Positions 43,552-50,809 of a DNA stretch of 64,000 bases are shown piece by piece; position 1 is the first letter of the stretch; every line of letters starts with the position of its first letter. The translations under genes and the position numbers were made by a program. This DNA comes from a bacterium (GTDB lineage Bacteria; Hydrothermota; UBA3073; JACQXS01; JAQTXJ01): NCBI GenBank assembly GCA_028716385.1, contig JAQUPX010000003.1:310001-374000 (forward strand), written 5' to 3'. The notes beneath the pieces are model-generated. The model was not told the origin of the DNA. It ran no database searches and was given only the letters and a program-made list of their open reading frames with translations.

Positions 43552-43772
43552 ATTTTGGATTTTCCAGCAGAGCTGGATAACCAGTCCTAGATAACTCAAG
43601 GACTGGTAATAGATTGTGGATTGGGGAATGAACAGATTAACAGAAGAGATTGGGGATTGGGGATTTTGGATTTTCCAGCAGAGCTGGATAACCAGTCCTA
43701 GATAACTCAAGGACTGGTAATAGATTGTGGATTGCGGAATGAACAGATTAACAGAAGAGATTGGGGATTGAA
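43551..43772 (+). repeat. Two 111-base tandem repeats with hairpins between flgH and flgI
   Basis: The units start at 43551 and 43662 and differ at one or two bases. Each contains accagtcct-agataactca-aggactggt, a 9-base-pair stem with a 10-base loop, flanked by gcagagctggat and the gattgtggattg-type repeat. There is no T-run, so these are not simple terminators, though they could slow or protect the transcript. The stretch 43773-43886 is A-rich repeats (ccgcagataaacgcaaataa). Confidence 0.8.
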
Positions 43773-43886
43773 CAGATTAAAAAAAGAGAGTGGGAAATGA
43801 AAGAAAAAAATACTAAAAACAAGAACAAGAAATTACACAAAATGAAACCGCAGATAAACGCAAATAAACGCAGAAATATAAACAGA

Positions 43887-44831
43887 ATGAAAATTATATC
43901 ATTAAGTATAATATTTATATTTATGGCAGGGATATCGCAGGCGGCAAGGCTTAAGGATATTTCGACCATTGAGGGGATTCAATCGTATCAACTTGTAGGT
44001 TACGGGTTAGTTGTGGGATTAAAAGGAAGCGGGGACAGTTATAATTCTTTAGTTACGCAACAGTCGGTAAAGAATATGCTTGAGCATTTCGGTATTTTCA
44101 CGCAGGACAAGAACAAACGCAACAAAACGAAGAACGTTGCCGCGGTGATGGTAACAAGCGAACTTCCCACTTCAAAACCGAAAGGGACAAAAGTAGACAT
44201 CAGAGTATCGTCTATCGGGGACGCGAAAAGCATCAGGGACGGGACTTTATTGCTTACTCCTTTGAGAGATTCAAACGGGAAGGACAGGGCAACTGCGCAA
44301 GGGACAATAAATGCTTCGGACAAAGAACTTACCACAGGGTACATAATGAACGGTGCAATCGTAGAAATACCGATAGAGAGTGAAATCAGGGATACGTTCT
44401 ACGTTTTATTAAATACGCCGGATTTCAGTTCGGCAGTCAGCGTGCAGGACACGTTAAACAAGCAATTCAAGGACAGCACATTAGCGAAAGCAATGGACGG
44501 GAGCAGGATAAGAATCAAGCTACCGAGTTCTTATAAAGGGAAAGTATTGACATTTATTTCGGAAATAGAAAAGATAGACATCGTCATTGACACGGACGAG
44601 AAAGTAGTCATAAACGGAACGACCGGGACAGTAGTAAGCGGGTTAAACGTGAAGGTTTTACCGGTAAGATTAAATTACAAGGATATGAAGATTGAGATAA
44701 CGAAGGACACGCCGATAGGGGAATTCATAGATATGATGTATAAGAGCGGGGTAACGGAGACGGAAGTTCTCGACATAATAAGAAGTTTGAAATCATCGGG
44801 TGCCATAGGGGCACAAGTTATTATAATATAA
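43887..44831 (+). CDS. flgI: P-ring protein FlgI
   Basis: About 314 residues from ATG 43887, which directly precedes a signal peptide (IISLSIIFIFMAGISQA, cut before ARLKDI). The frame is open back to 43761, but those 42 codons are A-rich repeat and I exclude them. Family motifs: YQLVGYGLVVGLKGSGDS, AAVMVTSELPTSKPKG, GTLLLTPLRDSNGKDRATAQ and a C-terminal VTETEVLDIIRSLKSSGAIG. It forms the ring in the peptidoglycan layer. The start codon lies within repeat sequence (aacagaATGa) and lacks a ribosome site. Confidence 0.9.
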   Translation: MKIISLSIIFIFMAGISQAARLKDISTIEGIQSYQLVGYGLVVGLKGSGDSYNSLVTQQSVKNMLEHFGIFTQDKNKRNKTKNVAAVMVTSELPTSKPKGTKVDIRVSSIGDAKSIRDGTLLLTPLRDSNGKDRATAQGTINASDKELTTGYIMNGAIVEIPIESEIRDTFYVLLNTPDFSSAVSVQDTLNKQFKDSTLAKAMDGSRIRIKLPSSYKGKVLTFISEIEKIDIVIDTDEKVVINGTTGTVVSGLNVKVLPVRLNYKDMKIEITKDTPIGEFIDMMYKSGVTETEVLDIIRSLKSSGAIGAQVIII

Positions 44832-44852
44832 AATTATTTTAAAAGGAGAGAA

Positions 44853-45308
44853 ATGGAAGTATCGATAAGATTTAACCAGACATTCTTGATAGTAAAGAAC
44901 GTAAAGAACGAACCGGGAGTCGGGGCAGAAATAATGGGGGATTTGTATGAGTTAGGGGTAGACACGGAATATTTTCATGCTACGCCAAGTCCGGACGGGA
45001 AAAAATCAGATATTTTGATAATGATAAACAATGAGAATTTAGAAAAGACGGTTTTTGGAATCAACACTGCAAGGAAAAAAACGGGTGGGGACAAGACCGT
45101 TATCCTGAGTGACTTAACCGGCATAATAATAAGAGGGAGCGGGACAAAAGAAATTTCGCAGGCGCTTACTAAGGCTTTTAGTATATGCACTAAATACGAG
45201 GTAAACGTCGCGCTTGTTTATACGACATTTGTTTCAGCGAATTTATACGTTTCTTCCGAGACCGTAACAAAAGAATTTATGGACGACTTACGCAAGGGGT
45301 TTGAATAA
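44853..45308 (+). CDS. Stand-alone tandem ACT protein (aspartokinase-like regulatory region) in the flagellar operon
   Basis: 151 residues with a good ribosome site (aaaaggagag). The pattern fits the two-ACT C-terminal part of aspartate kinases: LIVKNVKNEPGVGAEIMGDL (residues ~12-31), then ELGVDTEYFHATP, SDILIMINNENLEK, then DKTVILSDLTGIIIRGSG, and a second helix-strand unit (ISQALTKAFSICTKYEVNVA). There is no kinase domain. ACT pairs bind amino acids or other small ligands. It overlaps flgJ by one base and is bracketed by flgI and flgJ, so it should be made with the ring and rod parts. I know no described flagellar ACT protein of this type. Confidence 0.75.
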   Translation: MEVSIRFNQTFLIVKNVKNEPGVGAEIMGDLYELGVDTEYFHATPSPDGKKSDILIMINNENLEKTVFGINTARKKTGGDKTVILSDLTGIIIRGSGTKEISQALTKAFSICTKYEVNVALVYTTFVSANLYVSSETVTKEFMDDLRKGFE

Positions 45309-45619
45309 TGGACATATCGGGCATTAAAAATTTCTCGTTTACCGACAAGGTAGACCAGAAGCAAGTAGGAGAGAAATTTGAATCAATGTTCGTATCGATA
45401 TTGCTGAAGGAGTTACACATTCCGAATTTGGGAATCGGTTTATCAGGGAGTGATTCAAATGGAAGCGGAATAGGCGAGACGCTTGAGCCGGTATTAAGGA
45501 CTGAAATATCCGATGCCTTATGCAAAGACTTCAATTTTGGGTTCAGGGATATTTTAAAGTTAAAGAATTACTTAAATACTGACGATAATACTAATAGTAA
45601 ACTAAATAAATTAATATGA
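45308..45619 (+). CDS. flgJ: FlgJ, rod-binding domain only
   Basis: 103 residues. It matches the N-terminal rod-cap domain (VGEKFESMFVSILLKELHIP, then GIGETLEPVLRTEISDALCK). The glucosaminidase half of enteric FlgJ is absent. Short FlgJ proteins are common outside gammaproteobacteria and need a separate lytic enzyme. In this operon that activity is most likely the transglycosylase domain in the FlgF-like protein. It overlaps the genes on both sides (TAATG and ATGA). Confidence 0.83.
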   Translation: MDISGIKNFSFTDKVDQKQVGEKFESMFVSILLKELHIPNLGIGLSGSDSNGSGIGETLEPVLRTEISDALCKDFNFGFRDILKLKNYLNTDDNTNSKLNKLI

Positions 45620-46125
45620 TAGACAAAGAAGTATCGGAATTACTTGTCGTGCTAAAAAGCGAGCTTGAGGCAGGCGAGGAGTTATTAAAGATATCGAAGG
45701 CGCAAAAGCAGTGCATAAAGAATTCCGACTTAAACGAGTTGAAAACGAACGTAGATAGTTCCGAGGATTTACTGGTAAAAATAATGGATATGGAAGACGA
45801 GCGGAGGAGAATAATTCTGAACATAAGTTTAGCGTTAAACATACCGTGCGAGAAGTTAACGATTTCGGAGATAATAAAAAATGCGAAGTCCTGCAACAGT
45901 ATGAAAGTAAGGGAGTTAGACAACGTAAAGAAGAGGCTTTCCTCGGTTTTCAATGAACTTATGACATTTTCAAAAATCAACCAGTATTTAATTTCGAGGA
46001 CGCTGAGATTTATGGGAGACAGGATTAAAGCACTTAATTATAATTTAACCAAGAGTAATACTTATGGGGCAAAAGGATTAAAAGAAAGAGCAAAAGAACC
46101 CGCAATAATAAACAAAAAAATATGA
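45616..46125 (+). CDS. flgN: FlgN-like export chaperone
   Basis: 169 residues, all helical and charged, with the FlgN layout: ELLVVLKSELEAGEELLKIS, SSEDLLVKIMDMEDERRRII, LSSVFNELMTFSKINQYLI. FlgN binds FlgK and FlgL in the cytoplasm and carries them to the export gate. The position directly before flgK and the ATGA overlaps on both sides support the call. The C-terminal tail (AKGLKERAKEP) is probably disordered. Confidence 0.8.
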   Translation: MIDKEVSELLVVLKSELEAGEELLKISKAQKQCIKNSDLNELKTNVDSSEDLLVKIMDMEDERRRIILNISLALNIPCEKLTISEIIKNAKSCNSMKVRELDNVKKRLSSVFNELMTFSKINQYLISRTLRFMGDRIKALNYNLTKSNTYGAKGLKERAKEPAIINKKI

Positions 46126-47498
46126 TAAGCTTATCGCAAATATTAGACATCGGCAAAAAAAGCCTTTCATCTCATCAATATGCGCTTTCCGTTACCGGGC
46201 AAAACATAGCGAACGTGAACACGCCGGGGTATTCAAGACAGAGGCCGATATTTGAATCGGATATGCCTATGGACATAACTCCGGGGCCGGTTGGGACGGG
46301 CGTTAAGATAGAGGACATAGAGAGAATAAGAGACCAGTTAGTAGATGCGCAGGTAAAAGACCAGCTTTCGCAGGTTGGGGAATGGGATAAAAGCAGCATG
46401 CTACTTACGGAAATAGAGAGCATTTTAAACGAGCCCACGGATACGGGATTATCCAAGATAATATCGGATTTTTTCAACGCATGGTCGGACGTATCAAATA
46501 GTCCGGAAGAGACAGGTCCGAGAAGAGTATTAGCAGCAAAAGCGGGAACATTATCCGAAACGTTTCACAGGTTAAAAGAACAATTACAAGGAAGCATTAC
46601 CAACATAAACAAGGAAGTAGAATACAAAACAGACATCATCAATACAAAAGCTGGGCAAATAGCGCAATTAAACGCTCAAATAGTTAAAAGCGAATCCGGC
46701 GGGCAGATAGCGAATGACTTGCGGGACAAAAGGGATACTATCGTAAACGAGTTATCGAGTCTTGCGGACATTCAGACGGTAGAATCGGATGACGGTTCGC
46801 TTGCGGTATACGTAAATTACAGAGTAATAGTGGACAGAACGAACACGGTTGAATTAACGACGGAAATGACGGACCGAGCCGGTGTAAAAATGCTTGACAT
46901 AATGTATAACGGGGAGAAATTGGAACCACAAAGCGGTGAACTTCATGCGACGCTTTATGTGCGGGACGAACAGATTCCCGAATACATAGAAAAACTTGAT
47001 ACGCTGGCAAATTCCATCATAACCGGAGTAAACGACATACACCGAAGCGGATACGGTTTAGACGGCACAACGACAAAGAGTTTTTTCAGCGGCACGGATG
47101 CATCTTCGATTTCCGTAAGCAGCGCAATTATGTCTGATTTATCGTTAATTGCGGCATCATCAACGGGAGCGCCGGGAAGCGGAAACACGGCATTACAGCT
47201 TTCAAAGCTTGCAAGTTCTTTAACTATGAACGACGGGAAATCTACATTTGCGGACTTTTACAGTTCTACGGTAGCGGAAATAGGTTCCACATCGGAGACG
47301 GCGGCAATAATGCTTGACAATGAAAACGCGTTACTATCGCAATTGGAGAACTACCAGGACTCCGTAAGCGGTGTATCGCTGGACGAAGAGTATACAAATA
47401 TGATAAATTACCAGCACGGCTATGAGGCTGCCGCAAAAATAGTAACGATGGCAGACGGCCTGTTTTCGACTATACTTGGTATGGTGGGAGTGGCATAA
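46122..47498 (+). CDS. flgK: Hook-filament junction protein FlgK
   Basis: 458 residues. N-terminal D0 motif VTGQNIANVNTPGYSRQRP (residues ~26-44), D1 helices with IEDIERIRDQLVDAQVKDQL, and the C-terminal D0 helix ending EYTNMINYQHGYEAAAKIVT. It is the first junction ring between hook and filament. The middle domain is short for the family (usual ~550). The start overlaps flgN (ATGA). It is exported by the type III apparatus without a cleaved signal. Confidence 0.92.
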   Translation: MISLSQILDIGKKSLSSHQYALSVTGQNIANVNTPGYSRQRPIFESDMPMDITPGPVGTGVKIEDIERIRDQLVDAQVKDQLSQVGEWDKSSMLLTEIESILNEPTDTGLSKIISDFFNAWSDVSNSPEETGPRRVLAAKAGTLSETFHRLKEQLQGSITNINKEVEYKTDIINTKAGQIAQLNAQIVKSESGGQIANDLRDKRDTIVNELSSLADIQTVESDDGSLAVYVNYRVIVDRTNTVELTTEMTDRAGVKMLDIMYNGEKLEPQSGELHATLYVRDEQIPEYIEKLDTLANSIITGVNDIHRSGYGLDGTTTKSFFSGTDASSISVSSAIMSDLSLIAASSTGAPGSGNTALQLSKLASSLTMNDGKSTFADFYSSTVAEIGSTSETAAIMLDNENALLSQLENYQDSVSGVSLDEEYTNMINYQHGYEAAAKIVTMADGLFSTILGMVGVA

Positions 47499-47499
47499 A

Positions 47500-48627
47500 A
47501 TGAGAATATCTACTACTTTATTTTCAAGAAATTTTATGGATCAAGTTGAGCAGGGACAGGAAAGATTATTCTGGAACAACCAGCGAATATCAAGTACGAA
47601 GAGGATACAAAAACCATCGGACGATCCGATCGGGACTGACACGGCGATGAAGACGAGGGTTAACATTGACGCCAACAATCAATACATAGAAAACAGCAAT
47701 AACGCGCTTTCGTGGCTGGATGCTACGGAAGTTTCCGCAAACAACCTGCTTGATTCATTGACAAGCGCATCGGATTTTGCAACTTACGGCGCAACCGACA
47801 CCATAGGTGCGGACACCCGCAAAGCTGTAGCGAACGAAGTAAATCAACTCATCGAAGAGTTTGTGGACACTGCAAACGCGCAGGTAAAAGGGAAATACCT
47901 ATTCGGAGGATTCCAGACGCTTGATGCTCCGTACGAGACGGAAGAAAGCGTAACCGACCAGAACATCAGCGGCGCAGCATACGATACGCCCATAAGTTTA
48001 ACGCCTCCCGCAAGAATGCTGGAAGGGACGACTTTAGTTACGGATACCACAGGAACAATAACCTATACGGAAGGAACGGATTACACGGTTGATTATGATA
48101 CGGGAACGATAACAATATTATCAACCGGCGGAATGTTAGTACCAAACAATTATCTCATAGACTACAACACTCAGATATCAAGCATAACCAGAAACCCGCA
48201 GGGAATCGACGGGAACATCCTGCGACAAATTTCGGAATCCGAAACCATAACCATAAACATTACCGGGAACGAGATATTCAAACCAACCGGAGGCGTAGAC
48301 GCATTCCAGGCGCTTATAAACCTGAGAGACGCATTGTATGCCGACGATACTGCCGGCATAGAAACCGCAATGGGGCAACTGGATGACTCGAGACAAACTG
48401 TAAGAGCGGGTTTAGAAACAATCGGTTCAAGATTAGAGAGATTAAATTCTCATGTTCCCCAACTCGAAGAGATGCAAATAAGCAGGCAAGCAGAGCTATC
48501 GAGGATAGAAGATACGGATATGGTTTACGAATCTGTAGAACTGCAAAAGAATCAATTAGCGCTACAGGCGGCATTGCAAAGTGGAGCAAACATAATGCAA
48601 TTATCTCTTGTGAATTTTCTGAAGTAG
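47500..48627 (+). CDS. flgL: Hook-filament junction protein FlgL
   Basis: 375 residues from ATG 47500, two bases after the flgK stop, with gggag at 47486-47490. The frame is open upstream into flgK, but those codons are not family-like. Flagellin-type N-terminus (QRISSTKRIQKPSDDPIGTD), NALSWLDATEVSANNLLDSL, and the C-terminal helix QKNQLALQAALQSGANIMQL. It joins FlgK to the filament. It is the last gene before a weak terminator, and no flagellin gene follows in the window. Confidence 0.92.
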   Translation: MRISTTLFSRNFMDQVEQGQERLFWNNQRISSTKRIQKPSDDPIGTDTAMKTRVNIDANNQYIENSNNALSWLDATEVSANNLLDSLTSASDFATYGATDTIGADTRKAVANEVNQLIEEFVDTANAQVKGKYLFGGFQTLDAPYETEESVTDQNISGAAYDTPISLTPPARMLEGTTLVTDTTGTITYTEGTDYTVDYDTGTITILSTGGMLVPNNYLIDYNTQISSITRNPQGIDGNILRQISESETITINITGNEIFKPTGGVDAFQALINLRDALYADDTAGIETAMGQLDDSRQTVRAGLETIGSRLERLNSHVPQLEEMQISRQAELSRIEDTDMVYESVELQKNQLALQAALQSGANIMQLSLVNFLK

Positions 48628-48662
48628 AGTTGAACATCTGCAGAATTTCATAAAAACTTTTC

Positions 48663-48695
48663 CAACTTGTTTTTTATCGAGTTGCACCTTTTTTT
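48663..48695 (+). terminator. Probable terminator after the flagellar operon
   Basis: CAACTTG and CGAGTTG pair over 7 positions (one G-T) around an 8-base loop, followed by cacc and seven Ts. A second hairpin (gttgga ... tccaac, 48742-48777, with inner gttc/gaac) lies downstream. The rest of 48628-48865 shows nothing else. Confidence 0.45.
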
Positions 48696-48865
48696 ATCCA
48701 CCCTCATACCCCACTCTCAAAAAAGTCAGAAAAACTGATTAGTTGGATTAAATGTTCTTACGAACAAAAAGTCCAACCAAACAATACAACCTGTAGTAAA
48801 ACATAAAAACGACATACAACATATTGAATAGCTTGTTAATAGTGGCTTATAAACATTTTTTTCTC

Positions 48866-48894
48866 TTGACACTCAACTTTTTCATAGTTATCTT
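48866..48894 (+). promoter_or_regulatory. Sigma-70-type promoter of the tetR-glycogen operon
   Basis: TTGACA, 17 bases, TATCTT: close to consensus. The palindrome at 48900-48914 covers the expected start point. Confidence 0.75.
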
Positions 48895-48899
48895 AACGC

Positions 48900-48914
48900 T
48901 TCAGTTAAATTGAA
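48900..48914 (+). promoter_or_regulatory. Possible TetR operator
   Basis: ttcagttaaattgaa is an imperfect 15-base palindrome (TTCA..TT A AA..TGAA) just after the -10 box and 10 bases before the tetR-family start. The 12-base core tcagttaaattg recurs at 52548-52559 across the -10 box of the glycogen synthase promoter. TetR proteins usually bind next to their own gene, so both are candidate sites. Confidence 0.45.
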
Positions 48915-48923
48915 TGAAATATT

Positions 48924-49442
48924 ATGGGAAAAGAGAATAGCGACAGCAAGGGAAAAATTATTCTTGCTGCGATTGAAGTTTTTGCACAGAAGGGGAAACA
49001 CGGGGCGAGCATGGAGGAGATTGCCGCTAAAGCCGGGGTAAACAAGGCATTGCTTTACTATTATTTTAAGAGCAAGGACAATCTTTTTCAGAAAACGCTT
49101 ACGGAAGTTTTGCATAAGATTTTTTATCGCATAATTTCGAACATAGAGCAGGCACATAGCGATACGGGAAATTCCGTTAAGAAAGATGAGTGTTTTTTTG
49201 ATGCTCACCGGGATGCGTTTTCGCAGGACCCCAATTTTTCCAAAATTGTTTTGGGAGTGATTTCTGATGAGCCGTGTAGTCTGAGAGACGCGATAGAATC
49301 GATTAAAAAAGACGGAGAACATAAAATTTCTTCCGAATTACTTACAATTTTTGAGAAAGGAATGCTTAAAGAAAAGTTCCGGAGAATTAACTCTGCGCAC
49401 GTTTTAAGCAGTGTTTTTGAGAGAGGGAAAAATCCTCAATAG
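48924..49442 (+). CDS. TetR family transcriptional regulator
   Basis: 172 residues. The N-terminal helix-turn-helix is typical: ILAAIEVFAQKGKHGASMEE, then IAAKAGVNKALLYYYFKSK (residues ~10-50). The ligand-binding part is helical and rather short (family usual ~190-200), ending soon after LLTIFEKGMLKEKFRR. It starts an operon with a glycan synthase 13 bases downstream. A palindrome at its promoter, repeated at the 52.5-kb promoter, suggests it controls glycogen turnover. The ligand is unknown. Confidence 0.85.
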   Translation: MGKENSDSKGKIILAAIEVFAQKGKHGASMEEIAAKAGVNKALLYYYFKSKDNLFQKTLTEVLHKIFYRIISNIEQAHSDTGNSVKKDECFFDAHRDAFSQDPNFSKIVLGVISDEPCSLRDAIESIKKDGEHKISSELLTIFEKGMLKEKFRRINSAHVLSSVFERGKNPQ

Positions 49443-49455
49443 GAGACGCTAGTTA

Positions 49456-50805
49456 ATGAGAATTCTAATGTTGGGCTGGGAATTTCCGCCTTTTTTTGCA
49501 GGTGGGGTCGGCGTAGTATGTAGTGAATTAAGCAAAGCGCTTGCTAGAAGAGGAGAAGAGATAATTTTTGTAATGCCTTCGGGGCCTTTGCAACCGACAG
49601 CCGGCACAAAACATTTAAATAAATTTCTAATCGCGGATAAGGATTTCAACGAATTTACCGAGATTCATGAAAGCGTAGCGAAAAGCATAAAACTAAACAT
49701 AACTATAAAAACAATAGAATCATTACTTAACCCGTACATTACGTTTGACGAATATCAAAAAAAATACAGCGCAGTAAAAAGATTTATGGGGAAAGAAATG
49801 GGATTTATGGGGGAAGAAGGCGGAGAGTTGTACGGGAAAAATCTAATCGAAGAGGTTTATAGATTTGCAATAAGAGCAATTTCAATCGGGGAAAAAGAGA
49901 ACTTTGACGTAATCCATGCTCACGACTGGACTACATTTCCTGCCGGCATAGTATTGAAAAAACTAACCGGAAAACCATTGGTAGTGCACATACACATAAC
50001 CGAATTTGACAAATCCGGAGGACAGCACGCCAACCCGGAAATATATAAAATAGAACGGGAAGGCATGGTTGAAGCGGATACCGTAATCGCAGTGAGTAAC
50101 GCCGTAAAAGAGAGATGCATACATAATTATTACATAGACGGGGGGAAAATAGTCGTAATTCATAACGCTTCTACTCCGATGGTTTCGACCGAACATGCCA
50201 GAAAGGCCGATGTCGAAGGAAGGCCGAAAATAGTGTTATTCGCGGGAAGGGTAACTTTGCAGAAAGGACCTGACTACTTCATTGAAGCGGCAAGACTTGT
50301 GCTGCAAAAGAATAAAAACGTCCTGTTCGTAATGGCAGGGACAGGCGATATGTTAAACCGAATGATAGAAAAAGCAGCCGATTACGGGATGGCAGATAAA
50401 TTCATATTTACCGGATTTTATGACAGGAAAGATGCGGAGCGGTTATTCGGAATGGCAGATGTTTTCGTTATGCCGTCGGTTTCCGAGCCTTTTGGCATTA
50501 CCCCGCTGGAAGCGCAATACAAAAAAGTCCCTACGATAATTTCAAGACAAACGGGCGTTTCGGAAATACTCAAGCACTGTTTAAAAGTAAATTTCTGGGA
50601 CATAAACGCTCTGGCAGGGAAAATACTGGAAGTCCTTGCATATGCGCCGTTAAAAGAAGAACTCAAAGAAAAGGGGTTCCAGGAAGTTCAACTCATCACA
50701 TGGGACAGGCCTGCAATGGAATGCATAAAAATATATAATAAATATTATAAACCGGCTGATAAAACAGATAAAAAAACCAAAACCAAAAAGAGCAAAAAAG
50801 CTTAA
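49456..50805 (+). CDS. GT4/GT5-type glycosyltransferase, glycogen-synthase-like
   Basis: 449 residues, GT-B fold. It begins RILMLGWEFPPFFAGGVGVV, with the acceptor-side GGVG loop. FDVIHAHDWTTFPAGIVLKK is near residue 150, and the EX7E motif is in SEPFGITPLEAQYKKVPTII. The tail is Lys-rich (TDKKTKTKKSKKA). Enzymes of this kind next to GH57 genes make alpha-1,4-glucans or maltose units. Start behind aggag (49442-49446). It is followed after 4 bases by the GH57 gene. Confidence 0.82.
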   Translation: MRILMLGWEFPPFFAGGVGVVCSELSKALARRGEEIIFVMPSGPLQPTAGTKHLNKFLIADKDFNEFTEIHESVAKSIKLNITIKTIESLLNPYITFDEYQKKYSAVKRFMGKEMGFMGEEGGELYGKNLIEEVYRFAIRAISIGEKENFDVIHAHDWTTFPAGIVLKKLTGKPLVVHIHITEFDKSGGQHANPEIYKIEREGMVEADTVIAVSNAVKERCIHNYYIDGGKIVVIHNASTPMVSTEHARKADVEGRPKIVLFAGRVTLQKGPDYFIEAARLVLQKNKNVLFVMAGTGDMLNRMIEKAADYGMADKFIFTGFYDRKDAERLFGMADVFVMPSVSEPFGITPLEAQYKKVPTIISRQTGVSEILKHCLKVNFWDINALAGKILEVLAYAPLKEELKEKGFQEVQLITWDRPAMECIKIYNKYYKPADKTDKKTKTKKSKKA

Positions 50806-50809
50806 TATT

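Noticed and set aside
43551..43772. Possible CRISPR array
   Set aside because: Only two contiguous 111-base units without spacers, and no cas genes in the window. The 47-base and 24-base tandem repeats elsewhere are likewise contiguous.
43761..43886. 42-residue N-terminal extension of FlgI
   Set aside because: It is Lys/Asn-rich repeat translation; a proper signal peptide begins at Met 43887.
45591..45980. 129-codon minus-strand frame opposite flgN
   Set aside because: The plus-strand FlgN-like frame is locked by ATGA overlaps on both sides; the minus frame is a hydrophobic shadow.
48888..49322. 144-codon open frame on the minus strand
   Set aside because: It overlaps the tetR-family gene and its promoter; the plus-strand product has a clear helix-turn-helix.
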